Below the pieces are notes generated by a model, which was not told where the DNA came from, ran no database searches, and was given only the letters and a program-made list of their open reading frames with translations. A program made the position numbers and the translations under genes. Positions 54,223-64,000 of a stretch of 64,000 bases of DNA are shown piece by piece. The stretch spans positions 2,790,001 through 2,854,000 of the forward strand of contig NZ_CP093310.2 of assembly GCF_022631235.3 (NCBI RefSeq), written 5' to 3'. How positions within the stretch are numbered: the first letter of the stretch is position 1; each line of letters starts with the position of its first letter. This DNA comes from Psychrobacter raelei. GTDB lineage: Bacteria; Pseudomonadota; Gammaproteobacteria; Pseudomonadales; Moraxellaceae.

Positions 54223-54939
54223 TTACCAGCCCAGCGCAGTTTGTTGTAGTTTTACCAAGTCGGCAATGCCTTTTTCGGCCATGGCCAGCATTTTATCGGC
54301 TTCTGCACGGGTAAATGGCTTCTCTTCAGCCGTGCCTTGGATTTCGATAAATTCACCCTTTTGGGTCATTACCACATTCAAGTCAGTATCACAGCTGGAG
54401 TCTTCTTCATAGTTCAAATCCAGTAATACCTCACCGTTTTTGACACCGACAGAGACCGCTGCCACTAAGCCAATTAGCGGATCGGCTTTGAGTTTTTTCT
54501 TTTGCTGCAGCACCTCTAGCGCATCAATAAGGGCGATGGCTGCCCCAGTAATACTAGCGGTACGGGTGCCACCGTCGGCTTGCAGCACATCACAATCTAG
54601 ATAGATGGTATTCTCGCCAAGCTTGGTTAAATCCACCATAGCTCGTAGGCTACGTCCAATAAGACGTTGAATCTCTTGGGTGCGGCCAGATTGCTTACCA
54701 CGCGCCGCTTCACGTTGGTTGCGGGTATTGGTGGCTCGAGGTAGCATGCCGTATTCTGCGGTGACCCAGCCTTGGCCCTTTCCTTTTAACCAACGTGGCA
54801 CACCGGCCTCCACACTGGCGGTGCACAAAACTTTGGTGTCACCAAAGCAGACCAGTACAGAGCCTTCAGCATGTTTGGTGTAATTACGCTCAAAAGTCAC
54901 TGTGCGCAGTTGGTCAAGCTCGCGGTTATCTATACGCAT
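54223..54939 (-). CDS. rph: Ribonuclease PH
   Basis: From ATG 54939 the protein is 238 residues, the family length, and begins [20 protein letters not shown]. Conserved blocks include [40 protein letters not shown] and [19 protein letters not shown]. It trims the 3' ends of tRNA precursors using phosphate. An ATG at 54966 would add nine residues; AAAGGA lies 12 bases before the chosen start. Confidence 0.95.
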   Translation of the reverse strand: MRIDNRELDQLRTVTFERNYTKHAEGSVLVCFGDTKVLCTASVEAGVPRWLKGKGQGWVTAEYGMLPRATNTRNQREAARGKQSGRTQEIQRLIGRSLRAMVDLTKLGENTIYLDCDVLQADGGTRTASITGAAIALIDALEVLQQKKKLKADPLIGLVAAVSVGVKNGEVLLDLNYEEDSSCDTDLNVVMTQKGEFIEIQGTAEEKPFTRAEADKMLAMAEKGIADLVKLQQTALGW

Positions 54940-55042
54940 TGCTACGGGGTATCCTTTATTTATCATTCATAGTAAAAATTGGGTATAAAAATCAGGCCAC
55001 AATCGAAAAAAACCTTCAATTTCGCCTTCATCGTAACTTGAT

Positions 55043-55073
55043 GACCCTGCAATAGCAAAGCCAATGCAGGGTC
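55043..55073. other. Hairpin between rph and fadD
   Basis: GACCCTGCA and TGCAGGGTC form a 9-base stem with a 13-base loop. There is no T-run on either strand, so terminator function is doubtful. A smaller CGGAC/GTCCG hairpin is at 55090-55109. Confidence 0.45.
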
Positions 55074-55177
55074 TTAAGCAAGAGTTATCGGACGGCAGAG
55101 CTGTCCGTCATAAGTGCTTATTTTAGCAGTTATCTGGCTATTTATAAGCAGCATATGTAAACAACCTGCCAATCTGA

Positions 55178-56944
55178 TTATTCTAAGCCTTCGATCTTAC
55201 GCAGCTCTTTACGCAGGATTTTGCCCACGTTTGACTTTGGTAGCTCATCCACAAACTGCACATGACGCGGGCGCTTATAACCAGTTAACTGCTTTCTACC
55301 GAAGTCTAGCAGCTCTTTTTCGGTGACACTGGCACCTTTTTTCTTGACCACGAAGATTTTGGGATCCTCACCACGCTCATCATTAGGAATACCAATGGCA
55401 CCTACTTCCAATACAGCAGGATGCTGCGCCATAGCCTCCTCAATCTCATTAGGATATACGTTAAAACCTGACACCAAAATCATGTCTTTTTTACGATCAA
55501 CGATTTTGATAAAGCCTTTTTCATCTAAGATACCGATATCGCCTGTTTTGAAGTAGCCATTTTCGGTGAAAGCCTCTTTGGTTTCTTCAGGACGATTTTG
55601 ATAGCCAACCATCACTTGTGGGCCCTTCACACAAATCTCACCGCGCTCACCAATCGGCATGACCTGACCATTATCATCGATTAAGATAATATCGGTATCG
55701 GGGGCAGGCACCCCAATTTTGGCGGTGAATTCAGAGATGTTCATAGGGTTAAAGCTGACCACAGGTGAGGTCTCAGACAAGCCATAACCTTCTACGATAG
55801 GCAGACCAGTGGCTTCATGCCAAGCTTTTGCGACGCTGGGTAGAACAGACATGCCACCGCCAATGGAGGCTTTTAGGTTTGAAAAATCCAAATCTTTGAA
55901 CTTCTCATGATGCACCAAGCCATTGAATAAAGTATTGACAGAGGGGATAAAGGCCGGCTTATACTTATCAATCTCTTTAATCAGGCCATCCAAGTCGCGT
56001 GGATTTGGAATAAGTAGGCCGGTATAGCCTTTATACATGGTATACATACCGCACACCATAAAAGAGAACACGTGATATAAAGGCAGCGCTGTGAGGATAA
56101 CTTCAGTGCCATTTGAGTCGCCAAAAGCGGCGTCCATTACCGCATTGATCTGTAGCATATTGGCAATTAAATTACCGTGCGTTAGCATAGCGCCTTTGGC
56201 TACCCCTGTGGTGCCACCCGTATATTGCAGCAAAGCCACATGACTTAAGTCTAACGTAGGACGCTGATATTCATGAGCGGAAACCGACTCTAAGGCGTGC
56301 TTATAAGACACACTACCGGGCAATGAATAACTGGGTACCATTTTTTTGATATGGCGAACGACCGTGTTGACCACAAAGCCTTTTACCAGCCCCAACATGT
56401 CACCCATACTACAGATCACCACATGCTCTACACTGCCTTTGTCTGTTACATCTTCAAAGGTCTTGGCAAAGTTTTCTACGATAAAAATCGCTTTAGCACC
56501 ACTGTCATTGATTTGATGTTCAAGCTCATGACTGGTATACAGTGGGTTCACATTGACCAAGATCATACCTGCACGCAATACGCCTAAAGCTACCACAGGA
56601 TACTGCAATACGTTGGGCATCATTGCTGCCACTTTATCGCCCACCTTTAGGCCCAGTGACTGCAGATAAGCGGCTATCTGACGGCTTTTGGTATCCAGCT
56701 CACGATACGTGATCGAGCCACCCATACAGATATAAGCATCGCGATTACCAAAACGGGCGAAGTTACGTTCAAATACTTCTAATAAAGAGGTGTCATCGGC
56801 GGGGCGTTCGATTTGTGAAGTAATGCCATAGCGCTCATAAGATTCAAACCAAGGACGGTCACTGGGGATATCAGGATAAGTAGGATAGGTTCCGTGAAGA
56901 TCACTTAGCTGAGTGTTCTGGGTAGAATTTGAAGCTGCTGTCAT
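55178..56944 (-). CDS. fadD: Long-chain acyl-CoA ligase (FadD type), copy 1
   Basis: The 588-residue ligase has the AMP-binding motif YTGGTTGVAKGA near 239, the second motif GYGLSETSP, the hinge and A8 motif TGDIGILDEKGFIKIVDRKK, split across the domain border, and the A10 lysine in PKSNVGKILRK. It activates long-chain fatty acids with ATP and CoA at the inner membrane. It is followed by a paralogue upstream (57308-59038) with the same layout; adjacent fadD1/fadD2 pairs are known in Pseudomonas. Confidence 0.93.
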   Translation of the reverse strand: MTAASNSTQNTQLSDLHGTYPTYPDIPSDRPWFESYERYGITSQIERPADDTSLLEVFERNFARFGNRDAYICMGGSITYRELDTKSRQIAAYLQSLGLKVGDKVAAMMPNVLQYPVVALGVLRAGMILVNVNPLYTSHELEHQINDSGAKAIFIVENFAKTFEDVTDKGSVEHVVICSMGDMLGLVKGFVVNTVVRHIKKMVPSYSLPGSVSYKHALESVSAHEYQRPTLDLSHVALLQYTGGTTGVAKGAMLTHGNLIANMLQINAVMDAAFGDSNGTEVILTALPLYHVFSFMVCGMYTMYKGYTGLLIPNPRDLDGLIKEIDKYKPAFIPSVNTLFNGLVHHEKFKDLDFSNLKASIGGGMSVLPSVAKAWHEATGLPIVEGYGLSETSPVVSFNPMNISEFTAKIGVPAPDTDIILIDDNGQVMPIGERGEICVKGPQVMVGYQNRPEETKEAFTENGYFKTGDIGILDEKGFIKIVDRKKDMILVSGFNVYPNEIEEAMAQHPAVLEVGAIGIPNDERGEDPKIFVVKKKGASVTEKELLDFGRKQLTGYKRPRHVQFVDELPKSNVGKILRKELRKIEGLE

Positions 56945-57307
56945 GGCATTACCTGTAATATGAAGGGTTGGTTAATTTTATATAAATTTTAGTTGGTTTT
57001 AGAGAGTAAAGTTATGATCAAGATTTTAGCAAATTAACTTTTTAGATACCGTTGTTTGGTGATGTCGTTTAAATAATTTTACTAAAATAAACGTTTGTGT
57101 CTTACGGATTACCGTGGTATTCAAGCGACCTCTGTATTTTAGGCCTGTACTGCCTATCGTACGGGCAATAAGGCTATTTTTTACTGATTTTTTAGACAAA
57201 AAAAGGATACGATTAATGCTCGTATCCCTTCCTTGTGAACTTTTTAATTGTACTCGTTAACCAATCAAACTTAAAGCATAAGATTGACACAGCGTGTATA
57301 GTTAATA
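56945..57307 (-). other. Intergenic region between the two fadD genes
   Basis: About 360 bases: promoter region of copy 1 on the left, the terminator of copy 2 at 57198-57227 on the right. No gene is seen. Confidence 0.6.
57198..57227 (-). terminator. Terminator of fadD copy 2
   Basis: GGATACGA and TCGTATCC form a perfect 8-base stem with a 7-base loop; on the minus strand it is followed by seven Ts. The two fadD genes are therefore probably separate transcripts. Confidence 0.88.
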
Positions 57308-59038
57308 TTAAGCTTTACTTTTCGCCGCTTCCATTTCACGCAAATCTTTACGTAAGATTTTACCCACGTTCGATTTAGGCAACTCATCAATGAACTCAAC
57401 AATGCGAGGACGCTTATAGCCAGTTAGGTTTTCTTTGGCGTAATCAAGTACCTCTTGCTCAGTTAAACTGTCATCGCTACGTACTACGAAAATTTTGGGC
57501 TCTTCACCACTCTTATCACTGTGCACACCAATCACACCACACTCTAAGATTTTTGGATGGCCACTCATCACATCTTCAACTTCGTTAGGATAAACGTTGA
57601 AGCCTGATACAATAATCATGTCTTTTTTGCGATCAACAATCTTAAAGTAACCGTCTTCATCCATCACCCCGATATCACCGGTACGGAAATAACCGTCCTC
57701 AGTCATAACCTCAGCAGTGGCATCTTCACGTTTCCAGTAGCCTTTCATTACCTGTGGGCCACGCACACAAATCTCGCCGCGCTCACCGATAGCCACTTCA
57801 TTACCTTCATCATCAATAATGGCCATATCCGTTCCAGGAAATGGGACACCGATGTTACCTGGGAACTCATCTAATCCCAGTGGGTTGGCTGAGGCCACAG
57901 GTGAGGTTTCTGACAGACCGTAACCTTGCACAATGACGTTACCTGTACCCGCTTTCCACTTAGCTGCCGTGTCTTTTAGCACCGCCATACCGCCGCCCAT
58001 AGACATCTCAAGCTTGCTATGGTCAAGAACACGGAAGTGCTCACTGTTAATCAAACCGTTAAATAAAGTGTTCACCGCAGGGAAGAAAGCAGGTGGATAG
58101 TCTTTGTAAGCTTTAATTAAGCTTTTGCCATCACGGGGGTTTGGTACCAATGAGCCAATGCAGCCTTTATATAAGCCATACATGCCGCATACGGTGAATG
58201 AAAAGATATGATATAGCGGCAATGCGGTCATAATAACCGGTTGCTCATTTCTTTCGATGAATTTATCAAAAGCATTACCAATATAAGTATCGGCCTGTAG
58301 CAAGTTGGCCACTAAGTTGCCATGGGTAAGCATAGCGCCTTTGGCCACACCTGTGGTCCCACCGGTGTACTGTAATACCGCCACATCATCTAAGCCAATA
58401 TTGGTTGGGCGTTTGTATTTTTTGGCAGCGCCTACTTTAAGCACTTTTTTAAAGCTTACACTGCCAGGAATGTTATAATCTGGCACCATTTTTTTAACGT
58501 AGCGTACTACAGAGTTAACGATAAAGCCTTTGACAGGGCTCATCAAGTCGCCCATTGAGGTCACCACCACCTGATCGACCATCTTTTTACCAATGTCTTC
58601 ATAAGTCTTGGCAAAGTTTTCTAACAAAAACAAGACCTTGGTCTCAGAGTCAGATAACTGGTGCTCAAGCTCATGGGCGGTATATAAAGGATTTACGTTA
58701 ACTAAAATATAGCCTGCACGTATAATACCAAGTACCGTTAACGGCATTTGTAAGATGTTGGGCATCATCACAGCGACTTTATCGCCTTTTTGTAGGCCAA
58801 GTGACTGCAGATAGGCGGCGACTTGGCGACTATAGCGCTCTAAATCATTATAAGACAGCTCTTGATTCATGCATACAAAAGCGGTACGGCCTTCATGCTC
58901 AACGAAGCTGTGCTCAAGAATATCGATTAAAGAGGTGTTGGCGGCGGGCATTTCAAAGTCGTATTGCATACCTAGTTTTTCATAGGTTTTTAGCCAAGGT
59001 CTATCATTACGACGAAAATGACTTTGTTGATTTTCCAT
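57308..59038 (-). CDS. fadD: Long-chain acyl-CoA ligase (FadD type), copy 2
   Basis: The 576-residue ligase has YTGGTTGVAKGA, GYGLSETSPVASANP, TGDIGVMDEDGYFKIVDRKK (A8) and PKSNVGKILRK. It is similar to copy 1 along its whole length but clearly diverged, so the duplication is old and the two may prefer different chain lengths or conditions. It is divergent from parC across 571 bases that contain a 17-base palindrome. Confidence 0.93.
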   Translation of the reverse strand: MENQQSHFRRNDRPWLKTYEKLGMQYDFEMPAANTSLIDILEHSFVEHEGRTAFVCMNQELSYNDLERYSRQVAAYLQSLGLQKGDKVAVMMPNILQMPLTVLGIIRAGYILVNVNPLYTAHELEHQLSDSETKVLFLLENFAKTYEDIGKKMVDQVVVTSMGDLMSPVKGFIVNSVVRYVKKMVPDYNIPGSVSFKKVLKVGAAKKYKRPTNIGLDDVAVLQYTGGTTGVAKGAMLTHGNLVANLLQADTYIGNAFDKFIERNEQPVIMTALPLYHIFSFTVCGMYGLYKGCIGSLVPNPRDGKSLIKAYKDYPPAFFPAVNTLFNGLINSEHFRVLDHSKLEMSMGGGMAVLKDTAAKWKAGTGNVIVQGYGLSETSPVASANPLGLDEFPGNIGVPFPGTDMAIIDDEGNEVAIGERGEICVRGPQVMKGYWKREDATAEVMTEDGYFRTGDIGVMDEDGYFKIVDRKKDMIIVSGFNVYPNEVEDVMSGHPKILECGVIGVHSDKSGEEPKIFVVRSDDSLTEQEVLDYAKENLTGYKRPRIVEFIDELPKSNVGKILRKDLREMEAAKSKA

Positions 59039-59609
59039 AATCTATAAAACTCCAAAAGTTGTGCTAAATAAGGCAGATAAGGCCGAAATTTATTGTTCAA
59101 TAACAGATAAATAACTATAACGCTGATTGTTAAATCTAAAATACACTATTTAGTTGGCTTATGACAACAACATTGTGCATTAATGGCTGCAAAATAAGGA
59201 ACTGACTGTTCACAAATAATAACAGAGACGCTTACGTCATCAGTTGACGTTTAGTGCTTAAAGTGCCTTTTTTATTGGGATAATATGCTTTACGATAGGC
59301 TTACTTTATAATTTTAATCATTCATGATTGCTCTTTTTTAACCTGTTAGCGCCTAAAAGATGATTAAATAAGCTTTTTTATAGGGCTTAATAATCTGTTT
59401 TTTATGCCAAGGTTATTCGCCTGTAGACGCTGCTAGGCTACGTACCAACATTTAATTTAAAAATATTAATTTAACAATCGTAAAGTACTCAGTGAATAAA
59501 ATTGACCGCATAGACAACCTTAAACTTAAAGGTTTAATGTCTATAATCGAAACCATGACCCCCTTTGTTCTTAAAAACTTTTATATGAAATAAGGCAGAA
59601 GCTTTTATT
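59039..59609. other. Divergent intergenic region (fadD copy 2 / parC)
   Basis: 571 bases without a gene. It contains the palindrome at 59234-59250, a TATAAT at 59542-59547 upstream of parC, and an inverted repeat AACCTT..AAGGTT at about 59516-59534. Confidence 0.5.
59234..59250. promoter_or_regulatory. Palindrome, possible operator of fadD copy 2
   Basis: ACGTCATCAGTTGACGT has 6-base inverted arms around a 5-base centre, about 196 bases upstream of the fadD start. It does not match FadR or PsrA consensus sites as I recall them. A TetR-type fatty-acid regulator is a possibility but not shown. Confidence 0.35.
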
Positions 59610-61898
59610 ATGTCTGATATTAAAACTCCCGCGTCTGTAATTCCAAACGAAGCGATGGATACCCGCTCTGTGGCTGAATTCACCGAGCAAGCTTATCTTA
59701 ACTACGCCATGTACGTGATTATGGATCGTGCGCTGCCACACATCGCTGATGGTCTAAAGCCGGTGCAACGCCGTATTATCTACGCCATGAGCGAGCTTGG
59801 ACTTAAGTCTACGACCAAACCAAAAAAATCTGCACGTACAGTTGGTGATGTGTTAGGTAAATACCATCCTCATGGTGACACGGCCTGTTATGAAGCCATG
59901 GTATTGATGGCTCAGCCGTTTAGTTATCGCTATCCACTGATCAGCGGTCAAGGCAACTGGGGTAGTCCAGATGACCCAAAATCCTTTGCTGCGATGCGTT
60001 ATACCGAGGCCAAAATGTCAGCCTATGCCAACACCTTATTGGCTGAGCTGGGGCAAGGCACAGTCGACTGGCAGGACAACTTCGACGGTTCGATGCAAGA
60101 GCCGGTCACCTTACCTGCCCGCTTGCCCAACATCTTATTAAATGGCACCACAGGTATCGCTGTGGGTATGGCAACGGATATCCCGCCGCACAACTTAAAT
60201 GAAGTGGTGCGTGCCGCCATTCGGCTGCTAAAAAACCCAGATTTATCGGTCAAGCAATTAACCCAGTCTATTCCTGCCCCCGACCTGCCCACTGCTGCTG
60301 AGATCATCACCTCTAAAAAAGACTTGCAGGCGATGTATGAAACAGGGCGCGGTAGCTATAAGATGCGCGCGGTTTATCATGTCGATCAACAAGAGAAAAA
60401 TCTGGTCATTATCGATGCCTTGCCGTATCAAGTCTCAGGCAATAAAGTACAAGAACAAATTGCCAAGCTTATGATGGATAAGAAGCTGCCATGGGTGGTG
60501 GATATCCATGACGAATCAGACCACGAAAACGCTTGCCGTATTGTGCTTGAGCTGCGCTCTACTCGTGTCGATGTGGCGCGCGTGATGAGCCATTTATTTG
60601 CCAGTACTGACCTTGAGAGCAGCTACCGGGTCAATATGAACATGATTGGCTTAAATGGTAAACCGCAGGTCAAAAACCTCAAAGAAGTGCTAGAGGAGTG
60701 GCTGATCAGCCGCCGCCAAGTGGTTACTCGCCGGGTACAATTTAGATTGGATAAAATTGACAAGCGCTTACACATTTTAGCCGGTCTACTTATCGCCTAT
60801 CTTAATATCGATGAGGTGATTCGCATCATTCGTGAAGAAGACGACCCCAAACAAGAGCTAATGGGCAAATATGACCTCAGTGACATCCAAGCCAATGCCA
60901 TTTTAGACATTCGTCTACGTCAATTAGCACGCTTAGAGGAGATTGAACTTCGCTCTGAAAAAGACGCATTAGAGGCTGAGCGTGCCACGCTACAAGAGCT
61001 ATTAGATAATCCTGAGAGCTTAACTCAGCTTATGATTGAAGAGCTTGAAGCGGATATGAAAGAGCATGGCAATGATCGCATGTCCTCTGTGGTTGAGCGT
61101 GAGGAGGCCACCGCATTAAAAGAGTCTGACTTGGTGCCAAGCGAGCCGATTACCGCCGTATTGTCTAAAGCAGGTTGGATTCGTGCTGCCAAAGGTCACG
61201 ACGTTGATGCTAAAGGCATGAGCTACCGCTCAGGTGACAGTTATCAAGCGCATGTGCACAGCAAATCCAATGAGAAGATTTATATCATGGACAGTACCGG
61301 TCGCAGCTATAGTATAGAGGCGCATACCCTAGCCTCGGCGCGAGGTCAAGGTGACCCACTCACCAGCGTGTTAAAACCGCCTGCCGGTGCCAGCTTCGAG
61401 CAGCTGTTGGCCGGTGCTGATGATCAGCGCATTATCCTTGCCAGCTCACAAGGCTATGGCTTTATTAATACCCTAGGCAATCTTGAGACCAATCAAAAAG
61501 CGGGTAAAAATGTCATTAACTTTGATGCCGATGCTAAGCTGTTAACGGTTGCAACCATTGATAAAACAGACTCAGAGACGCCAGATGACGCACAGGCGTT
61601 AACTCAAAATCAAATCGCTGTGGTGACGTCAGCGGGCTATTTGCTTATCTTTGGGGTCGATGAACTGCCCGAGCAGCAGCGTGGCAAAGGCAATAAGCTG
61701 ATTAACCTAAAGGCAGGCGAGGAAGTATTGGCCGTGATTGCTTTAAACAGCCATGACAGCTTAACCATCACCGCCGGCAAACGCCATGTGACACTAAAAC
61801 CGATGGACTTGGCCAATTACACCAGCAAACGTGGCAACCGTGGCGGTCAATTACCGCGTGGTTTTCAGAATGTGACCCAAATCGAAGTGACTCAATAG
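59610..61898 (+). CDS. parC: DNA topoisomerase IV subunit A
   Basis: The 762-residue protein has the active-site Tyr131 in [10 protein letters not shown], the quinolone region [15 protein letters not shown] (residue 91 is Thr where E. coli ParC has Ser80), and a C-terminal DNA-wrapping domain with beta-pinwheel repeats. It decatenates daughter chromosomes with ParE, which is not in the window. The length and Tyr/QRDR spacing distinguish it from GyrA, whose C-terminal GyrA-box QRRGGKG is absent. Confidence 0.95.
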   Translation: MSDIKTPASVIPNEAMDTRSVAEFTEQAYLNYAMYVIMDRALPHIADGLKPVQRRIIYAMSELGLKSTTKPKKSARTVGDVLGKYHPHGDTACYEAMVLMAQPFSYRYPLISGQGNWGSPDDPKSFAAMRYTEAKMSAYANTLLAELGQGTVDWQDNFDGSMQEPVTLPARLPNILLNGTTGIAVGMATDIPPHNLNEVVRAAIRLLKNPDLSVKQLTQSIPAPDLPTAAEIITSKKDLQAMYETGRGSYKMRAVYHVDQQEKNLVIIDALPYQVSGNKVQEQIAKLMMDKKLPWVVDIHDESDHENACRIVLELRSTRVDVARVMSHLFASTDLESSYRVNMNMIGLNGKPQVKNLKEVLEEWLISRRQVVTRRVQFRLDKIDKRLHILAGLLIAYLNIDEVIRIIREEDDPKQELMGKYDLSDIQANAILDIRLRQLARLEEIELRSEKDALEAERATLQELLDNPESLTQLMIEELEADMKEHGNDRMSSVVEREEATALKESDLVPSEPITAVLSKAGWIRAAKGHDVDAKGMSYRSGDSYQAHVHSKSNEKIYIMDSTGRSYSIEAHTLASARGQGDPLTSVLKPPAGASFEQLLAGADDQRIILASSQGYGFINTLGNLETNQKAGKNVINFDADAKLLTVATIDKTDSETPDDAQALTQNQIAVVTSAGYLLIFGVDELPEQQRGKGNKLINLKAGEEVLAVIALNSHDSLTITAGKRHVTLKPMDLANYTSKRGNRGGQLPRGFQNVTQIEVTQ

Positions 61899-61951
61899 CT
61901 TGTGACAGCAGCTATTTTATAAGGACATACCCCCTAACTAAGGACACAACC

Positions 61952-62380
61952 ATGGTTTTTCAGACTTTATTTAACCGGGCATTTAGCGCTCACAGCGCAT
62001 TAGCCGCTACGCCATTAATGCTAGTGACGCTGCTGGCCAGCACCCATGCTATGGCCTCAGAGGAGTACTGTAACGGCAAGTATGATCAGGCCTCAATGAA
62101 TCAGTGTGCTCAAGCGGACTATAAAGACGAGGATGCTAAGCTTAATAGCGCCTATAAAACGTTAAGAAGTCTGCTTAACACTGAAGAAAAAGACCAACTA
62201 AAGCAAGTACAGCTGGCTTGGATTAGTTATAGAGACAAGGTTTGTGACTTCGAGAACAGAAACGAAAAAGGCGGCAGTATCTATCCTTTACTGACCTCTA
62301 GCTGCTTAAAAAAGCACACTGAAGTCCGGCGCAAACAGATAGAAGGTGAGATTAACTGGCTTCAAGAGACGCAGCACTGA
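61952..62380 (+). CDS. LprI-type (DUF1311) secreted protein
   Basis: The 142-residue protein has a long signal peptide ending near ASTHAMA, and a mature domain with four cysteines in the family pattern: YCNGKYDQASMNQCAQADYK, then LNSAYKTLRSLL, LAWISYRDKVCDFE and LTSSCLKKHTEVR. LprI-like proteins are reported as lysozyme inhibitors in mycobacteria; for proteobacterial members the function is uncertain. It starts 53 bases after parC, so it may share its transcript. Confidence 0.85.
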   Translation: MVFQTLFNRAFSAHSALAATPLMLVTLLASTHAMASEEYCNGKYDQASMNQCAQADYKDEDAKLNSAYKTLRSLLNTEEKDQLKQVQLAWISYRDKVCDFENRNEKGGSIYPLLTSSCLKKHTEVRRKQIEGEINWLQETQH

Positions 62381-62492
62381 GTCCAACTCAGAGGCGGCCT
62401 CTTATAAGCTTAAACCATTGGCGACCTAATGTGACCATGGTATAACCAAGATTGGCTTGGATTTAACTTTAATAAAAAAAGAGAGTCTACCT

Positions 62493-63692
62493 ATGTGGTT
62501 TATTTCCTCTACGCCTTTGGCAGCTGATGCGCCCATCAAGGCGATGTCTCCTATCAAGCTGCTCAGCTATACCATGCTGGGCTTATTCAGCTTAAGCGGC
62601 TGCTCTTCTTCTGATGGGAGTAACGCTCAGCTAGACCAAGGCATAGAGGCCGTGACTGAGTTTTTTGAATCGGCATCTGCAAACAGTAGCAGTGACTCTG
62701 AGTTGGAAATAGCCACTAAGACCGAGCCAGAAGCTGAGCCTGCCAAGCAGTTGCAGCCGAATATCAGTCAGCAATTCATTGGCGATACGCCCTCTCAATT
62801 GCGCTTAGCCAAAGCCTTTGCGGAGCTGCCTTATAGCGTGGATAATCTGCCTGAAAAAGCTCAGAAAGTGAATGCTGCCCAGTGGACAGAAGATGCCATT
62901 TTAGATGAAAACTTAATCCTGAAAATACAAGCCTTGCTAAATTACAATCATCACTCAGTGGGCGCCGTCGATGGCCGCTTTGGTGAGAATGTGATTAAAG
63001 CACTAAAAGTATTTCAAGAAAAACAGGCCATGAAGCCCACCGGCCAATTAGACCCTGAAACTTGGGCCAAGCTCACCGAAGACCCAGCACTTATGTCTCA
63101 ACCGGTGTTGGTTAACTATACCCTCACCCCTGAGGATGTCACTTTAATCAAAAACCCTAAAGGTCAACAGTTTACGACTGTCACCGAAGCGGTTGCAGAG
63201 AAGTTTCATATGAGCCAAGGTCTACTTTGGCGACTCAACCCAGACACGCCACTTGAAGCAGGCAACACCATTGTGGTGTACAACCCGTATCAGCCTAATG
63301 AGCAAGAGGTGCACCGAGTGGTGGCCGTCAAGGCCAAAAACCTACTCTATGCTTATAATGACAAAGACGAGCTGGTCGCAAGCTATCCCACTACTATGGG
63401 CAGCGTCTATAAGCCCTCTCCGGATGGGGATTATAAGGTGCTGAGTCGCATCAAAGATCCAAGCTATAATAAAGACTTTAAAAACCCAAATACGGTCTTG
63501 CCACCCGGACCTAACAACCCTGTTGGCCGAGTGTGGATTGGTATTAATAAACGCAGCTACGGTATTCATGGCTCGCCCAATCCTGAGAAAATTAGCCGTC
63601 AAAACTCTTCTGGCTGTGTCCGTCTCACCAACTGGGATGCCTTAGGCTTATATGGCACCATTGAAGAGGGTGCTAAAGTTGAGTTTTTATAA
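62493..63692 (+). CDS. L,D-transpeptidase lipoprotein with peptidoglycan-binding domain
   Basis: From ATG 62493 the protein has 399 residues. A lipobox LSGC near residue 38 makes it a lipoprotein. A peptidoglycan-binding type 1 domain (about 138-190) has LNYNHHSVGAVDGRFGENV, split from LKVFQEKQ; the C-terminal YkuD domain has GIHGSPNPEKI and the catalytic SSGCVRLTN (Cys375). It cross-links or anchors peptidoglycan. ATG 62544 is an alternative start; it would put the lipobox about 20 residues from the start, as is usual. It is followed by a strong terminator. Confidence 0.9.
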   Translation: MWFISSTPLAADAPIKAMSPIKLLSYTMLGLFSLSGCSSSDGSNAQLDQGIEAVTEFFESASANSSSDSELEIATKTEPEAEPAKQLQPNISQQFIGDTPSQLRLAKAFAELPYSVDNLPEKAQKVNAAQWTEDAILDENLILKIQALLNYNHHSVGAVDGRFGENVIKALKVFQEKQAMKPTGQLDPETWAKLTEDPALMSQPVLVNYTLTPEDVTLIKNPKGQQFTTVTEAVAEKFHMSQGLLWRLNPDTPLEAGNTIVVYNPYQPNEQEVHRVVAVKAKNLLYAYNDKDELVASYPTTMGSVYKPSPDGDYKVLSRIKDPSYNKDFKNPNTVLPPGPNNPVGRVWIGINKRSYGIHGSPNPEKISRQNSSGCVRLTNWDALGLYGTIEEGAKVEFL

Positions 63693-63740
63693 CGTACACC
63701 ATAGCCATTAACCTTAAGTTTTAAACCTCTGTGCCTTGTA

Positions 63741-63777
63741 AAAAGCCTGACCCTCAATTTGAGCGTCAGGCTTTTTT
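63741..63777. terminator. Terminator of the L,D-transpeptidase gene
   Basis: AAAAGCCTGAC and GTCAGGCTTTT form the outer stem, with an inner CTC/GAG pair and T-run. It can also end the minus-strand hemerythrin-like gene. Confidence 0.9.
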
Positions 63778-63843
63778 GTGGCAACTGATTTTATCAGATA
63801 GACCTTATGCTAAGATTGAATGGGCTTAGTTTGGTGCAGATCA

Positions 63844-64000
63844 CTACCCCCAGCGCAGCCCCAAGATAGGAATAACTAAATCTTCCTCATCGGTTAAATG
63901 CTGCGATAGAAAGTCGGTGCCGGTGATGAGATTCTGATGCAGACGATCAGCCAGCGCCTTATCTTCTATATTGGCTTTGGCAAGCTCATCATTAAGCCCT
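63844..64000 (-). CDS. Hemerythrin-like domain protein, C-terminal fragment
   Basis: The last 51 codons of a minus-strand gene are visible, ending in TAG at 63844-63846. The fragment contains LADRLHQNLITGTDFLSQHL followed by TDEEDLVIPILGLRWG. The segment HLTDEEDLVIP is typical of the last iron-binding helix of hemerythrin/HHE domains, where His and Glu bind the di-iron centre. The rest lies beyond the window, so the number of domains is unknown. Confidence 0.65.
   Translation of the reverse strand, partial: GLNDELAKANIEDKALADRLHQNLITGTDFLSQHLTDEEDLVIPILGLRWG

Noticed and set aside
55090..55109. CGGAC/GTCCG hairpin as terminator of fadD copy 1
   Set aside because: Short stem and no T-run in the minus-strand direction.
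1..64000. tRNA, rRNA, prophage, integron and defence-system genes
   Set aside because: I saw no cloverleaf-like sequence, rRNA segments, integrase, phage or restriction/toxin families in the coding regions; I could not run a dedicated RNA search.

Overview
The window looks like chromosomal DNA of a Moraxellaceae gammaproteobacterium, most likely Psychrobacter. I infer this from recognised proteins and gene order: a Pil-Chp twitching-motility chemosensory operon, minCDE, paired fadD genes, a Fur-controlled imelysin cluster, HemJ-type haem synthesis and an AT-leaning base composition. This is recognition from memory, not a database search. I see no rRNA, tRNA, CRISPR array, prophage or intact insertion sequence. 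Both edges cut genes: the C-terminus of an OxyR/LysR-type regulator on the left and the C-terminus of a hemerythrin-like protein on the right.

Layout. 0-7 kb: a minus-strand envelope and iron cluster (imelysin, di-haem DUF1111 protein, second imelysin, DUF1513, YgjP-type metalloprotease), read from a textbook promoter with a Fur box in its spacer. 7-14 kb: OmpA-type lipoprotein, YihG-type acyltransferase, an unrecognised membrane protein, minC and minDE, cytochrome b561. 14-23 kb: pilG-pilH-pilI-pilJ-chpA plus a chpC-like gene on the minus strand. 23-28 kb: an OmpR-type two-component pair whose kinase has a large acidic insertion, a histone-deacetylase-family enzyme and a YbjN-like protein. 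28-32 kb: ccmABCDE for cytochrome c maturation, without ccmF/G/H. 32-40 kb: an MprF/UPF0104-type membrane protein, cold-shock protein, universal stress protein, YbaN, an ornithine-cyclodeaminase-family enzyme, BrnQ, a POT peptide transporter and a two-gene lipoprotein unit whose second gene encodes only 37 residues. 40-46 kb: valS, two YbjQ-type proteins, a YecA/UPF0149 protein and a very acidic small protein. 46-54 kb: an AhpA/Smp-like membrane protein divergent from serB, two small orphans, bioB, hemJ, a putative NlpC/P60-like secreted protein. 54-64 kb: rph, two fadD-type acyl-CoA ligases, parC, an LprI-type protein and an L,D-transpeptidase lipoprotein.

How the genes fit together. Most of the window is housekeeping: cell-division placement (Min), surface motility control (Pil-Chp), haem and cytochrome c handling (hemJ, ccmA-E, cytochrome b561, DUF1111), fatty-acid activation, and envelope maintenance. 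Several annotated starts are placed downstream of the longest possible reading frame because a clear ribosome-binding site or signal peptide sits there; these choices are stated in each entry.

Most worth a second look: the Fur-controlled imelysin/DUF1111/DUF1513 cluster; a 16-bp tandem repeat carrying promoter-like hexamers in front of the lipoprotein pair; a 12-bp tandem repeat upstream of the two-component regulator; the acidic insertion within the kinase ATP-binding domain; a possible IS200/IS605 (TnpB-type) end relic without a transposase between valS and the ybjQ-like genes; and an unknown membrane protein with an S4-like basic helix. I did not find a clearly new multi-gene defence or mobile system.
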